A DNA stretch of 64,000 nt, from NCBI GenBank assembly GCA_041228345.1, contig CP166131.1, positions 1,481,001 to 1,545,000 on the forward strand, given 5' to 3'. Origin of the DNA: Alphaproteobacteria bacterium LSUCC0396. GTDB lineage: Bacteria > Pseudomonadota > Alphaproteobacteria > Puniceispirillales > Puniceispirillaceae. Positions within the stretch are counted from its first letter, which is position 1. Every line of letters begins with the position of its first letter. Shown piece by piece: positions 37,600 through 48,753 of the stretch. Position numbers and translations under genes: made by a program. Below the pieces are notes generated by a model. That model was not told the DNA's origin. It worked only from the letters and a program-made list of their open reading frames with translations, and did no database searches.

Positions 37600-37623
37600 C
37601 AGATTCACCGCCAGATTCACCGC
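37600..37623. repeat. 12-bp tandem duplication downstream of the PfkB kinase gene
   Basis: CAGATTCACCGC occurs twice in tandem (37600-37611 and 37612-37623), followed by the start of a third copy (CAGAT). Confidence 0.88.
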
Positions 37624-37659
37624 CAGATGGCGCGTCATCTCCGGCGGTCAGCTTTTTTT
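37620..37659 (+). terminator. Rho-independent terminator of the PfkB kinase gene
   Basis: CCGCC-AGATG pairs with CATCT-(CC bulge)-GGCGG around a 6-base loop. A run of seven T follows at 37653-37659. It lies between the convergent PfkB gene and maeB. Confidence 0.7.
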
Positions 37660-37664
37660 GATGG

Positions 37665-39929
37665 CTAGCGAAAGGCATCATGCGCGGCAAGCACCGCGGT
37701 CTGCACAATATCACTAACCGATGCGCCCATCTGTACAATCTGGAACGGATAGGCACCGCCAATCATCATTGGGCCAACGACTGAAACACTACCCAACTGA
37801 TGCAGCAGCTTGAACGAAATATTTGCCGAATGGAGTCCGGGCATTACCAGAATATTGGCGGGTCCGCTAAGGTTACAGAACGGGTAGCGCGCCTTCATCA
37901 AATCATAATCAAGCGCGATATCTGCAGTCATTTCGCCGTCAAATTCGAAACCGACATCGCGGCTTTGAAGAATTTCAACCGCCCGGCGTGCTTCAACGCT
38001 TGTGCGTGACTCAGGATTACCAAAATTAGTGAATGACAGGATTGCCACCCGCGGCGTATGTCCCATTTGGCGGGCTTTGGCTGCCATTGCAACGGCGATA
38101 TCGGCCATTTCTTCGGCGTTTGGCCGTTCGGTGACGGCGACATCACCAACAAACACTGTGCGGCCCCGTGATATGATCATCGAGGTGGTGAGGAATTTGC
38201 TGCCTTCGGCGACATCAATGACCCGCCGGATATGCTGCAATGTCGGTTGGAATGCGCGGGTGACGCCGGTGACAAGCGCGTTGGCATGCCCACAGCTGAC
38301 CATACAAGCGGCAAAAATGTTACGATCGAGATTCACCATGCGCTGGCAATCACGATAAAGTGATCCACGGCGTTGTAATTTGGAATAGAGCAAATCGGTA
38401 TATTCGGTCAGATGCTCGGAAACTTTTGCATTGGTGATCGGCAAATCTTCTGCCCCGTCAAGGCCAAGACGCTGGATCGTTTCCTTGACCCGATGTTCGC
38501 GGCCAAGCAGGATCGGCTGGCCATACCCTGCATTGCGGAACGCCAGCGCTGCACGGATTACGCGCTCTTCTTCACCCTCGGCAAAGACAATTCGCTTTTT
38601 ATTTGCGCTGACTCTCTCAAAAATTGATTGCAGCGCGCCAGCGGTCGGATCGAGGCGGGCTGATAATAACCGGCGATATTCGTCAAGATCGTCAATCGGG
38701 CGCCGTGCCACGCCATCGCTCATCGCGGCCTCGGCCACGGCCGATGACACAGCAACGATCAGGCGCGGATCAAACGGTGTCGGGATGATATAATCCTCGC
38801 CATAGGTCAGTGCTTGCCCGCCATAAGCATCTGCCACTGAATCGGGCACATCCTCACGGGCCAGCATGGCCAAAGCATTGGCTGCGGCAATTTTCATATT
38901 TTCGGTGATCTTACTGGCACGAACGTCAAGTGCCCCCCGGAAAATATACGGAAAGCCAAGAACGTTATTCACCTGATTGGGGAAATCTGATCGTCCGGTC
39001 GCGATGATCGCATCAGGACGCACTTCTTTAGCTTCGGCCGGCCAGATTTCTGGCACCGGATTGGCCATGGCGAAAATGATTGGGCGGGCGGCCATTTTTT
39101 CGACCATGCTTTTGGTCAGGGCACCGCCTGATGACAGACCAAGGAAAACATCAGCCCCGACAAGTGCCTCTTCAAGGCTGCGGGCATCGGTTTCGGCGGC
39201 GTGCGCCGATTTCCACTGGTTCATTGATTCGGTGCGGCCTTTGTAAATGGGGCCAGTGCGGTCACAGATGATAATGTTATCAGCTGGAACCCCCATGATT
39301 TTGAGCAATTCAACACAAGCGATTGACGCCGCCCCAGCCCCATTGCCAACAATCTTGACCGTTTTCATGTCGCGGCCAGTCAGATGAAATGCGTTGATCA
39401 GGCCAGCCGCGGTAATAATCGCGGTGCCATGCTGGTCGTCATGAAATACCGGGATATCCAGTTTGTCGCGGAGCTGCTGTTCGATCACAAAACATTCAGG
39501 CGCCTTGATATCTTCAAGATTGATCCCGCCAAAGGTCGGCGTCATCAGCGCAACTGCATTAACAAAGGCTTCCGGATCTGATGTGTTTAACTCAAGATCA
39601 ATACCGTCAATATCGGCAAATTTTTTGAATAGAACGGCTTTGCCTTCCATCACTGGCTTGGCCGCGGCGGCACCAATATCGCCAAGGCCAAGGACCGCTG
39701 TACCGTTTGAAATGACCGCAATCTGATTGCCTTTGTTGGTGTAATCATAGGCTTTATTGATGTCTGACGCGATCTCGAGACACGGCGCGGCAACACCTGG
39801 TGAATAGGCCAGCGATAAATCATGCTGGCTTGTCAGCGGCTTGGTTGCGGCAATCTGGAATTTCCCCGGGCGTCCATTGGCGTGGAATGCAAGGGCTTCA
39901 GCGTCGAGGAGTTTATCTTTATCTGTCAT
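37665..39929 (-). CDS. maeB: NADP-dependent malic enzyme with C-terminal phosphotransacetylase-like domain
   Basis: MaeB decarboxylates malate to pyruvate with NADP. The 754-residue protein has a malic-enzyme half (to about 430) with [33 protein letters not shown] and the nucleotide-binding [10 protein letters not shown]. The second half is phosphotransacetylase-like (about 440-754, [14 protein letters not shown]). In this family the PTA domain is regulatory, responding to acetyl-CoA, rather than catalytic. Length matches the MaeB fusion family. It stands alone, divergent from mutS. Confidence 0.95.
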   Translation of the reverse strand: MTDKDKLLDAEALAFHANGRPGKFQIAATKPLTSQHDLSLAYSPGVAAPCLEIASDINKAYDYTNKGNQIAVISNGTAVLGLGDIGAAAAKPVMEGKAVLFKKFADIDGIDLELNTSDPEAFVNAVALMTPTFGGINLEDIKAPECFVIEQQLRDKLDIPVFHDDQHGTAIITAAGLINAFHLTGRDMKTVKIVGNGAGAASIACVELLKIMGVPADNIIICDRTGPIYKGRTESMNQWKSAHAAETDARSLEEALVGADVFLGLSSGGALTKSMVEKMAARPIIFAMANPVPEIWPAEAKEVRPDAIIATGRSDFPNQVNNVLGFPYIFRGALDVRASKITENMKIAAANALAMLAREDVPDSVADAYGGQALTYGEDYIIPTPFDPRLIVAVSSAVAEAAMSDGVARRPIDDLDEYRRLLSARLDPTAGALQSIFERVSANKKRIVFAEGEEERVIRAALAFRNAGYGQPILLGREHRVKETIQRLGLDGAEDLPITNAKVSEHLTEYTDLLYSKLQRRGSLYRDCQRMVNLDRNIFAACMVSCGHANALVTGVTRAFQPTLQHIRRVIDVAEGSKFLTTSMIISRGRTVFVGDVAVTERPNAEEMADIAVAMAAKARQMGHTPRVAILSFTNFGNPESRTSVEARRAVEILQSRDVGFEFDGEMTADIALDYDLMKARYPFCNLSGPANILVMPGLHSANISFKLLHQLGSVSVVGPMMIGGAYPFQIVQMGASVSDIVQTAVLAAHDAFR

Positions 39930-40082
39930 GTCTCAATTACTTTATTATCTGACCTAAAGCGGTCGTTTGGGTTAAAAATTGATTTTGGTGCAAACGGTCG
40001 ATGCGAATAATACGTCATATCGCTCTGCTAGACCCGGTTCGATCTTGTTCTAGAGATCAAGTTGGGGCAATGTCAAAACATT

Positions 40083-42830
40083 ATGACATCTCAACCTTCT
40101 ACAGCAAATGCGCCAAAAGTAAAAGCGCCCACCCCAATGATGGCGCAATATTTGCGCGTCAAGGATTCGCATCGCAATGCGCTGCTTTTCTATCGCATGG
40201 GTGATTTCTATGAGATGTTCTTTGAAGATGCAGAAATTGCCGCAAAACAGCTGGGGATTACGCTTACAAAACGGGGCAGCAAAGACGGTCTTGATGTGCC
40301 GATGTGCGGGGTGCCGGTTCATGCGGTCGATGGTTATCTGGCGCGGTTGATCCGGGCTGGTCACAGGGTCGCAATTTGCGAGCAGGTTGAAGATCCGCAG
40401 GAACAAAAAAAACGTGGCGGCAAAGGCCCATTGAAACGCGATGTGGTGCGGGTGCTGACGCCGGGTACATTGACTGAAGACGAATTATTGCCAGCACAGG
40501 CGCATAATTATCTGGTTGCGCTTGGCCGCGCTGAATCGCAGCTGGCACTTGCCTGGGCTGATATGTCCACTGGTGATTTTTTCGTGCAGGAAATGGCCGA
40601 TGATGGATTGGAAACCCTATTGGCCCGGCTGGATCCGGCAGAACTGATTTACCCGCAAGGCTTTGATCTTCCCAGCTGGTTTCACGATAGCCAGATTTGT
40701 CCAACCGAGCAGGCAGCGTCGCTGTTCGACTCGACCCGCGCCAGACAGGCGCTGGAAAGGTTTTATCAGGTTGCAAGTCTTGACGGTATGGGGCATTTCA
40801 GCCGCGCGATGCTGTCGGCTGGCGGGGCGCTTCTTGGCTATTTAGAGGCAACCCAAGTCGGGAATATGCCGCGCCTATTGCCGCTTACCGCGGTTAGTGA
40901 TGCCGGCTTTATGGAAATTGATCCGGCAACGCGGCGGTCATTGGAATTATCGCGCACCCTCACCGGTGAACGCCGTGGCAGTTTGTTGCATGCGGTCGAT
41001 CGTACCCTGACGGCAGCTGGTGGGCGTCTGCTTGGTGAACGGCTGGCAGCACCATTGTTTGATGTCACGGCGATTAATGCGCGGCTTGATCTGGTTGGCT
41101 GGTTTATTGCCGAGGCGGTTTGTGCTGATCTGGTGCGCGCCCAGCTCCGTATCCAGCCCGATATCGAACGCGCGCTGTCGCGCTTGTCTTTGGGGCATGG
41201 CGGCCCGCGTGATCTGGCAAATATTGCTGGTGGCCTTGATAGCGCCGGCCAAATTGTTGCACAGATTCGCGCCGTTGCCGCCAATGGAGAAAATGGTGCC
41301 GCCAGAATTAGCGAAGGAATTAGCGGAGGGATTAACGAAAAAAGTGGGCTTGGCGGGCTTATGCTACCCGACGCATTACCTGCTTGTCTTGACGCGATGC
41401 TGGGTCCGCGGGGGCTGATCAATGTGCTGGTTCCCGCCCTTGGTGATGATCTGCCGTTATTGGCGCGTGATGGCGGCTTTGTCCGGCAGGGATATGATCT
41501 GGCACTTGATGATTTACGCGGTCTGCGGGATGAAAGCCGCCGTTTGATCGCCGCTTTACAAAGTCGCTATGCTGATGAAACCGGCATTGCTTCGTTAAAG
41601 ATCAAACATAATAATGTGCTTGGCTATCATATTGATGTGCGCAGTAATCATGCTGCCAAATTGATGGATCATGAGATTTTTATCCATCGCCAGACCACTG
41701 CACAGGCGGTGCGGTTTACCACGACCGAGCTAGCGGAAATGGAACGTGATATGGCCAGTGCGGCTGATCGTGCATTAGCGCTTGAGCTGGAAATATTCGA
41801 CCGGTTGCGAAACGAGGTTCTGACGGTGGCGGCTGATCTGGGTGATGCGGCGCGTGCGCTTGCTAAAATTGATGTCGCAACGGCGTCGGCTCAGCTTGCG
41901 ATTAGCCAGCATTACTGCCGCCCAAAAATTGTCGATGAACCCCTGTTTGACATTTCCAAAGGACGGCATCCTGTCATTGAACCGATGCTGGATTCGCAAA
42001 CGCCGTTTATCGCGAATGACTGTAATCTTGATGATGGACGTCTCTGGTTGTTAACCGGCCCCAATATGGCGGGTAAATCGACATTTCTGCGGCAGAATGC
42101 GCATATTGCCGTCATGGCGCAGGCGGGACTTTTTGTGCCGGCAGAACGCGCTGTTATCGGCCTTGTTGACCGGTTGTTCAGCCGGGTTGGTGCAGCTGAT
42201 GATCTGGCGCGTGGACGATCAACCTTTATGGTGGAAATGGTCGAGACAGCGGCTATTTTGAACCGTGCAACCAGTCGATCTTTGGTAATTCTAGATGAAA
42301 TTGGTCGGGGCACTGCAACTTATGATGGTTTGGCAATTGCCTGGTCAACGCTGGAATATCTGCATGATGCCAGTATGTGCCGAACCTTGTTTGCCACCCA
42401 TTATCATGAATTGACGCATCTCCAAAAATCGCTGGAAAATCTGCGCTGCCACGCAATGCAGGTTCGTGAATGGCAGGGGTCGATTGTGTTTTTGCATCAG
42501 GTGGTCACGGGCGCCGCTGATCGCTCATATGGGGTTCATGTGGCGCGACTTGCCGGCTTGCCAGCTGTGGTTCTGGGTCGGGCCGAGCAGATTCTTGGTG
42601 AGTTGGAAACCGGCCAGCACGGCGCCGTAGATGCTGGGATGATGGCCGATAATCTGCCGCTTTTTGACTTTCAGAATACGCATCATGATGTCGATATGCC
42701 CAGCGATGAAATTGCCGAAATGATTGACGCGTTGCAGCCTGATAATCTTGCCCCGCGTGAGGCGCTGGATATTTTGTACCGGCTAAAGGCGCTGCGGGCT
42801 GGTGCGGCTAAATCTGGTGATAAAACATGA
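40083..42830 (+). CDS. mutS: DNA mismatch repair protein MutS
   Basis: MutS recognises mismatches and starts repair with MutL. The 915-residue protein has the mismatch-binding N-domain with the Phe-x-Glu wedge in YRMGDFYEMFFEDA. Connector and core domains follow. The ATPase has Walker A GPNMAGKSTF and Walker B SLVILDEIGRGTATYDG. A short in-frame triplication (ISEGISGGINEK) in the core comes from a 12-bp DNA repeat near 41309. The ATG at 40083 is chosen over a TTG at 40062. It overlaps glnD by 4 bp. Confidence 0.97.
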   Translation: MTSQPSTANAPKVKAPTPMMAQYLRVKDSHRNALLFYRMGDFYEMFFEDAEIAAKQLGITLTKRGSKDGLDVPMCGVPVHAVDGYLARLIRAGHRVAICEQVEDPQEQKKRGGKGPLKRDVVRVLTPGTLTEDELLPAQAHNYLVALGRAESQLALAWADMSTGDFFVQEMADDGLETLLARLDPAELIYPQGFDLPSWFHDSQICPTEQAASLFDSTRARQALERFYQVASLDGMGHFSRAMLSAGGALLGYLEATQVGNMPRLLPLTAVSDAGFMEIDPATRRSLELSRTLTGERRGSLLHAVDRTLTAAGGRLLGERLAAPLFDVTAINARLDLVGWFIAEAVCADLVRAQLRIQPDIERALSRLSLGHGGPRDLANIAGGLDSAGQIVAQIRAVAANGENGAARISEGISGGINEKSGLGGLMLPDALPACLDAMLGPRGLINVLVPALGDDLPLLARDGGFVRQGYDLALDDLRGLRDESRRLIAALQSRYADETGIASLKIKHNNVLGYHIDVRSNHAAKLMDHEIFIHRQTTAQAVRFTTTELAEMERDMASAADRALALELEIFDRLRNEVLTVAADLGDAARALAKIDVATASAQLAISQHYCRPKIVDEPLFDISKGRHPVIEPMLDSQTPFIANDCNLDDGRLWLLTGPNMAGKSTFLRQNAHIAVMAQAGLFVPAERAVIGLVDRLFSRVGAADDLARGRSTFMVEMVETAAILNRATSRSLVILDEIGRGTATYDGLAIAWSTLEYLHDASMCRTLFATHYHELTHLQKSLENLRCHAMQVREWQGSIVFLHQVVTGAADRSYGVHVARLAGLPAVVLGRAEQILGELETGQHGAVDAGMMADNLPLFDFQNTHHDVDMPSDEIAEMIDALQPDNLAPREALDILYRLKALRAGAAKSGDKT

Positions 42831-45658
42831 GTCCGAATGATATATTAGCATCTGGTGAAGGGCGCTTGGGCAAATCAAGGCTTGGCAAAAATGCGGCGCT
42901 GGACGGCATCGCATGGCATCGCTGGCTATTGCCGTTACAAGGCGCGATGGATCGCTTTCAAGCACCGCTTGATCGTGCCGCAATCGAGGCTGAGCTGGCG
43001 ACCCATGAAAGTGGCAAAACGCCTTTGCCGCGGCCTGAATTGCTGGGCTGCCTTCGGCGTTACCTTGACCAGGCCAAAGCCAATCTTCGCACGGCGTTTT
43101 ACGACAGTAATGATGGCGCAATCTATGTCGGGATGCATGCTTGGACAATTGATATCTTATTGCAAAGCCTCTATGCGCAAGCACAGCGATATTGCGCCGG
43201 CGGTGATGAAGTGGCGCTGATCGCGGTTGGCGGCTATGGCCGCGGCGAAATGGCGCCATTCTCGGATGTTGATATCATGTTTTTGATGCCGAAAAAGCCA
43301 ACGGCCAAACACACGAAATTCATCGAATTTGTACTTTATATTCTGTGGGATCTTGGGCTGAAAATCGGCCATTCCACCCGCAGTATCGACGAATCAATCG
43401 AGGCGGCAAGCGAAGACCAGACAGTTCTAACCAGCTTTCTGGAAATGCGTCATGTGGCTGGTGATGACTCGCTCTGGGTTAAACTAAGCCGCGCCGTTCA
43501 ACGCAAGATAGCCAAGCAGAAACCATTGGCTTATGTCGAGGAAAAGCTGGAGGAGCGAGACATACGCCACAAGCGGTTTGGTGATACACGCTATGTTGTT
43601 GAACCGAATATCAAAGATGGTAAGGGCGGGCTGCGTGATTTGCACAGTCTGTTCTGGATTGCGAAATATGCCTATCGTGTTAACAGCATTATCGACATCG
43701 TAAAACAAGGGGTTCTTCGTGACGGTGAGGCGCGGAAATTTGCGCTTGCCCAGCGGTTTTTATGGACGGTTCGCTGTCATCTTCATTTCCATGCAGACCG
43801 ACCCGAAGAGCGGCTTGATTTTGAGGCTCAAATGGTCATTGCACCACGCCTTGGTTTTGCCGATCGGGGCGGGCTTCGCGGGGTTGAGCGTTTTATGAAA
43901 CGCTATTATCTGGCGGCGCGGAATGTTGGCAATCTGACGCGGATTTTCTGTGCGGCGATGGAAACGGATTTCCGCAAAAGCCTGACATTCTGGCGCCCGG
44001 ATTTTCTGCGAACACATGAGCTTGATCCGTTTCGGATTGAGAGTGGCCGCGTGCGGCTTATTGACGATGTATTGTTTCGCGAGTCGCCGGTTCGTCTGAT
44101 CGAATTATTCGCCATCGCCCAAACGCATGATGCTGATGTGCATCCAAATACCTTGCAACGGGTTACGCGCGCGCTTCCGGCGCTTGATGCAAAAACCCGC
44201 AAGGACGAGCAGGCGAACAAGCTGTTTCTGGATATTCTGACATCGCGAAAAAATCCGGAACGGGTGTTACGCCTGATGAATGAAAGTGGGGTATTTGGAC
44301 GGTTCTTGCCTGATTTTGGCCGGATCGTTGCGATGATGCAATTCGACATGTATCACAGCTATACCGTTGATGAGCACACGTTAAAGGCCATTGGTATTCT
44401 GCATGGTATTGAAACAGGTGAATTGCAGGCGGCAGCCCCGGTAGCCACCGAGGTTATGCCCGAGATTGGGTCGCGGCGGGCGCTTTATGTTGCGATGCTT
44501 TTACATGACATTGCCAAGGGTCGCGGCGGTGATCACTCGGTTCTGGGCGCCGAGGTTGCGCTGGCGGTTTGTCCGCGCCTTGGCCTTATTGCCGAGGAAA
44601 CCGAAACGGTAAGCTGGCTGATCCTGCATCATTTGCTGATGAGCAAGATTGCCTTTCGCTATGATCTGAATGATCCGCAGACGATCGAGGATTTTGCAAA
44701 AATTGTGCAGTCACCTGAACGGTTGAAACTGCTTTTGGTGTTAACTGTTGCCGATATCAGGGCGGTGGGACCGAACATCTGGAATGGCTGGAAAGCGGCT
44801 TTGATGCGCGATCTATATTACCGCTGTGATGCCGTGTTGCGGGGCGCTGATCCGGCGGTTATTGCGCTTGGGAATGCCAATGAGGCGCGCCAAGATGCGG
44901 CGGCTAAATTAACCGATTGGGATGATGCGCGTTTTGCCAATCATGCGTCAAACATGCCGCAAACCTATTGGACAGGTTTTGATTGTGACAGCCATGTTCG
45001 CCATGCGCGGCTTTGTGATGAATTTGCCAAGCTGGATGTCCCGCTGCTGATTGATTTCAGGCCGGACCCTGCGCGCCGGATGACTGAATTGACCATTTTG
45101 ACGGTCGATGATCCGGGTCTGTTCTCGCGCATTGCCGGTGCGGTTGCAGCTGCTGGGGCAAATATTGTCGGCGCGCGCATTACGACCTGTCATGATGGAA
45201 CGGTGCTGGATGTTTTCTTTTTGCAGGATATGAATAATCAGGCGATTGAGGATGCGGCCGAATTAACCCGTATTCGCACAACACTTGAACGCTCGTTAAC
45301 CGGTGCGATGACCCTTGAAAAGGCGCTTCAGGCACGCTGGAAACAGACCCCGCTTCGGGTCCGGCAAATGCCTGTTGCCTCGCGTGTGTTTCTATCCAAC
45401 AAGATCAGCAATACACATAGCGTTATCGAGGTGAATGGCCGCGATTTCCCCGGCTTGCTGCATAAAATCACGCATTGCTTGGCCGATCTTGGCCTGCAAA
45501 TCCAAACAGCAACCGTTTCCACCTATGGCGAGCGTGTCGTTGATGTCTTCTATGTCAAAGATATTTTCGGATTACAAATCCAGAGCGAAACACGGCAACA
45601 GACTATTCGTAACCGGTTGCTGGCTATTTTTGACGATGCTGCTGGGGATCTGGCATGA
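42827..45658 (+). CDS. glnD: Bifunctional [protein-PII] uridylyltransferase / uridylyl-removing enzyme
   Basis: GlnD senses glutamine and uridylylates or deuridylylates PII proteins in nitrogen control. The 943-residue protein has a nucleotidyltransferase domain with GGYGRGEMAPFSDVDIMFL. An HD domain (LLHDIAKGRGGDHS) catalyses removal. Two C-terminal ACT domains follow (TILTVDDPGLFSRIAGAVAA and EVNGRDFPGLLHKITHCLAD). It is translationally coupled to mutS and murJ (ATGA overlaps on both sides), the usual alphaproteobacterial order. Confidence 0.97.
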   Translation: MSPNDILASGEGRLGKSRLGKNAALDGIAWHRWLLPLQGAMDRFQAPLDRAAIEAELATHESGKTPLPRPELLGCLRRYLDQAKANLRTAFYDSNDGAIYVGMHAWTIDILLQSLYAQAQRYCAGGDEVALIAVGGYGRGEMAPFSDVDIMFLMPKKPTAKHTKFIEFVLYILWDLGLKIGHSTRSIDESIEAASEDQTVLTSFLEMRHVAGDDSLWVKLSRAVQRKIAKQKPLAYVEEKLEERDIRHKRFGDTRYVVEPNIKDGKGGLRDLHSLFWIAKYAYRVNSIIDIVKQGVLRDGEARKFALAQRFLWTVRCHLHFHADRPEERLDFEAQMVIAPRLGFADRGGLRGVERFMKRYYLAARNVGNLTRIFCAAMETDFRKSLTFWRPDFLRTHELDPFRIESGRVRLIDDVLFRESPVRLIELFAIAQTHDADVHPNTLQRVTRALPALDAKTRKDEQANKLFLDILTSRKNPERVLRLMNESGVFGRFLPDFGRIVAMMQFDMYHSYTVDEHTLKAIGILHGIETGELQAAAPVATEVMPEIGSRRALYVAMLLHDIAKGRGGDHSVLGAEVALAVCPRLGLIAEETETVSWLILHHLLMSKIAFRYDLNDPQTIEDFAKIVQSPERLKLLLVLTVADIRAVGPNIWNGWKAALMRDLYYRCDAVLRGADPAVIALGNANEARQDAAAKLTDWDDARFANHASNMPQTYWTGFDCDSHVRHARLCDEFAKLDVPLLIDFRPDPARRMTELTILTVDDPGLFSRIAGAVAAAGANIVGARITTCHDGTVLDVFFLQDMNNQAIEDAAELTRIRTTLERSLTGAMTLEKALQARWKQTPLRVRQMPVASRVFLSNKISNTHSVIEVNGRDFPGLLHKITHCLADLGLQIQTATVSTYGERVVDVFYVKDIFGLQIQSETRQQTIRNRLLAIFDDAAGDLA

Positions 45659-47241
45659 CGCGCGCGCCGGATCCGGATAAGGCGGAAAAGCCGGCCTCAC
45701 TTGGCCGCGCCTTTGGGCAGATTGGCGGCCTGACCGCAATCAGCCGTATTGTTGGCTTTTTGCGGGATATTGCCTTTGCCAGCTTTTTGGGGGCAGGACC
45801 AGCGGCTGATGCGTTTCTGGTGGCGCTGAAAATATCGAATATGTTTCGCCGGTTAAGTGCTGAAGGGGCGATGACCAATGCCTTTCTGCCGAGCTTTGCT
45901 AAAATACGACAAAGTGAGGGGCGCGACGCTGCGTTGCGGCTGGCGTCTGAGGCGCAGATTTTTTTGATCATTATGCTGTTTATTCTGGTGGTGATTGCCG
46001 AGATTTTTATGCCGCAATTTATTGCCCTATTGGCGCCCGGTTTTACCAAAACGCCGGACCGGATGGCGGCGGCGGTCGATCTGGCACGCGTGACGATGCC
46101 GTATCTACCAATGATTTCGATTGTTGCTTTATGGAGTGCGATTTCGAATGCGCATGACCGGTTTTTTGGTGGGGCTGCTGCGCCAATTCTGGCTAATCTC
46201 TGTTTTATCGGCGGCGCGGTGGCGATCCCGCTTGTTGCTGCCGATCTTGGTATGTTTCGCGCCTTGCCAATTGCGATTGGCTTGCTGATTGCGGGGCTTT
46301 GCCAACTCATCTTCATGTTTGTCATTCTGCGGCGTCTTTCGGCGGTGCCGCGGCTGCAATGGCCGCGCCTATCCAAAGCCGGAAAAACCATGTGGGTTAA
46401 ATTTTTACCAGCGGCACTTGGGGCTGGCGGGATGCAGCTCAATCTATTGGTTGATTTGATCTTGGCATCTACGCTGCCGGTTGGGGCGATCTCTTGGCTC
46501 TATTATGCTGACCGGGTGGCGCAATTGCCACTTGGCATTGTCGGCATCGCGCTTGGCACCGCTTTGCTGCCCCGATTATCAGCCTTGGAGGCAGTTAACG
46601 ACAAGGATCAGATCACCAAAACCCTTGATGAGGCCATTATCTTTGGTGGTTTTTTTGTGGTGCCGGCAGTGCTCGCTTTGATCGTTTTATCCGGCCCGAT
46701 TATTGAGGGATTATTTGTCTATGGTGCATTCGGCATTGATGATGCGGTGATGGCGGCAATGGCGCTGTCGGCCTATGCGCTCGGCCTTCCCGGGTTTGTC
46801 ATGGTAAAGGTTTTACAACCGGCCTTTTATGCGGCGGGTCAGCCTGGCACTGTTCTGAAAATCTCGATTATGACAGTGGCGGTGAATATCACTGGGTCGC
46901 TTTTGCTGATGCCGCTGCTGGGGCATATTGGGCTGGCTCTAGCAACGTCATTGTCAGGCGTCGCTGCGGCGGTTGTTATGGCTATATTATTACGTCGTCG
47001 GCGCCGCCTTGCTGGTGGCTGGATCGGTATGACCGGCCGGATTTTTGCTGCGAGTGTAATTATGGCGATCTTGCTTTTGGCGCTACTCACCTTTGCCAGT
47101 GGGCTTCGCCAGTTTTTGCCAGCCGCAGGTTGGCTTGTCTTGCTAGTCATGGTTGGTGGGGGCGGTTTTCTGGTCTCGGCGTGGTCATTGCGGGCAATTC
47201 CAGACGAGTTTCTTCGCCGGTTACGGTACCGAAAGACTTGA
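45655..47241 (+). CDS. murJ: Lipid II flippase MurJ (MviN)
   Basis: MurJ flips lipid-linked peptidoglycan precursor across the inner membrane. The 528-residue protein is strongly hydrophobic with about 14 membrane segments. It opens with GQIGGLTAISRIVGFLRDI, the conserved first helix with functional arginines. FRRLSAEGAMTNAFLP also matches the family signature. It overlaps glnD by 4 bp and precedes trpS by 106 bp. Confidence 0.96.
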   Translation: MTRAPDPDKAEKPASLGRAFGQIGGLTAISRIVGFLRDIAFASFLGAGPAADAFLVALKISNMFRRLSAEGAMTNAFLPSFAKIRQSEGRDAALRLASEAQIFLIIMLFILVVIAEIFMPQFIALLAPGFTKTPDRMAAAVDLARVTMPYLPMISIVALWSAISNAHDRFFGGAAAPILANLCFIGGAVAIPLVAADLGMFRALPIAIGLLIAGLCQLIFMFVILRRLSAVPRLQWPRLSKAGKTMWVKFLPAALGAGGMQLNLLVDLILASTLPVGAISWLYYADRVAQLPLGIVGIALGTALLPRLSALEAVNDKDQITKTLDEAIIFGGFFVVPAVLALIVLSGPIIEGLFVYGAFGIDDAVMAAMALSAYALGLPGFVMVKVLQPAFYAAGQPGTVLKISIMTVAVNITGSLLLMPLLGHIGLALATSLSGVAAAVVMAILLRRRRRLAGGWIGMTGRIFAASVIMAILLLALLTFASGLRQFLPAAGWLVLLVMVGGGGFLVSAWSLRAIPDEFLRRLRYRKT

Positions 47242-47347
47242 CCGCGGCGGCGCAAGCGGGGATAACGCTGGCATGATTATCAATTGTTTCAAGGGCAATC
47301 CGGCAGCGGTTTCCCCTTGTTCTGATTAGGCGTGATGGATAGATCAA

Positions 47348-48391
47348 ATGACCGACTCAACCGTGCAAAAATCTGCAGAGAAAAGCCGTATTTTTTCGGG
47401 TATTCAGCCGACTGGCAATCTGCATCTTGGCAATTATCTTGGCGCCATCCGCAATTGGGTTTCGTTGCAGCATGAATTTGAGTCGATCTATTGCGTGGTT
47501 GACCTTCACGCCATCACGGTTCATCAGAATCCGGCAGATTTACGTAAAAGCACCCGCGAGGTCGCGGCGAGCCTAATCGCTGCAGGTATTTCAACTGATC
47601 GCTCGATCCTATTTAATCAATCTTGTGTGCCGCAACATGCCGAGCTGGCGTGGATTTTCAATTGCGTGGCGCGGCTTGGCTGGCTGAACCGGATGACACA
47701 GTTCAAGGAAAAGGCCGGTAAAAACCGCGAGAATGCCTCGGTTGGACTCTATGCCTATCCGACATTGATGGCAGCGGATATTCTGACTTACCGTGCCACC
47801 CATGTGCCGGTTGGTGAGGATCAGAAACAGCATCTTGAACTGACCCGTGATATTGCGCAGGCATTTAATTCGACTTTTGAGCGTGATGTATTTCCGTTGC
47901 CGGAGCCACAGATTTTTGGCAGCGCAACGCGTGTGATGAGCCTTCGCGATGGCAGTGCAAAAATGAGCAAATCCGATCTATCGGACAATTCGCGGATTAA
48001 TATGACTGACAATGCCGATTTGATTATGCAGAAAATTCGCAAAGCAAAAACTGACCCGGATGCCTTGCCATCTGAAGTGGCAGGCCTTGCTGGTCGCCCT
48101 GAGGCTAGCAATCTGGTTGGCATCTATGCAGCGCTTGCCGATTGCCGGACCGAAGATGTTCTTGCCGAATTTGGTGGGCGCGGCTTTGGTGATTTCAAAC
48201 CGGCTCTTGGCGATCTGGCTGTTGCCAAACTATCCCCGATCGGCGATGAGATGCGGCGGCTTTTGGAAAACCCTGCCGATATTGACGCTATTTTGGCCGA
48301 TGGCGCCGAACGTGCGGCGGCGATTGCGCGGCCAATTCTGGCCGAAGTGCGTGATGTGGTTGGTTTTTTGGGTGCAAGCACCGACCGTTAA
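47348..48391 (+). CDS. trpS: Tryptophan--tRNA ligase
   Basis: TrpS charges tRNA-Trp. The 347-residue class I synthetase has the HIGH-equivalent in [16 protein letters not shown] and the KMSKS loop as KMSKSD. Length is standard for bacterial TrpS. It closes the mutS-glnD-murJ-trpS series. In many alphaproteobacteria a universal-stress-protein gene separates trpS from nfuA, but here there is a 362-bp gap instead. Confidence 0.97.
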   Translation: MTDSTVQKSAEKSRIFSGIQPTGNLHLGNYLGAIRNWVSLQHEFESIYCVVDLHAITVHQNPADLRKSTREVAASLIAAGISTDRSILFNQSCVPQHAELAWIFNCVARLGWLNRMTQFKEKAGKNRENASVGLYAYPTLMAADILTYRATHVPVGEDQKQHLELTRDIAQAFNSTFERDVFPLPEPQIFGSATRVMSLRDGSAKMSKSDLSDNSRINMTDNADLIMQKIRKAKTDPDALPSEVAGLAGRPEASNLVGIYAALADCRTEDVLAEFGGRGFGDFKPALGDLAVAKLSPIGDEMRRLLENPADIDAILADGAERAAAIARPILAEVRDVVGFLGASTDR

Positions 48392-48753
48392 CCGCGCTTA
48401 AGCAGCTGTTATATCATTGTCAGACGGGGATTGACTGGTCGGTTTTGCAGATCGCTAGCCAGATTGGCTGGAATATGCGATATTGCAGTGGCTGGGGTTG
48501 CAGTTTTTGCTGAAATTCCCATATGAATTTGAGGGTGCGTTAGATCGGTTGGGGTGATTTAATGCTGGCGGTAACAGGCTATTAGCTTGGTATCATCATA
48601 AAATAGCCCTTTTGAGCTGGACTCCGATTTTGCGTTTCAGCCCCGAAAGTAAGAGATTAGCAAAAGTAATAGATTAAAGAAAATTTACGGGTTTCTGTCT
48701 AAATTAGGGCCCTTGTTGATAGAAGTACGATCGTACCAAGAAGGATTGATCAG
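48392..48753. other. 362-bp intergenic region between trpS and nfuA
   Basis: No coding region or RNA gene is recognisable. It contains the nfuA ribosome site (AAGGATT, from 48741) and a 12-bp perfect palindrome (48725-48736). The rest has no structure I can interpret. Confidence 0.6.
48725..48736. promoter_or_regulatory. 12-bp palindrome upstream of nfuA, candidate operator
   Basis: GTACGATCGTAC is a perfect palindrome ending 17 bp before the nfuA ATG. An operator role, for example for an iron or Fe-S regulator, is a guess from position. Confidence 0.4.
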
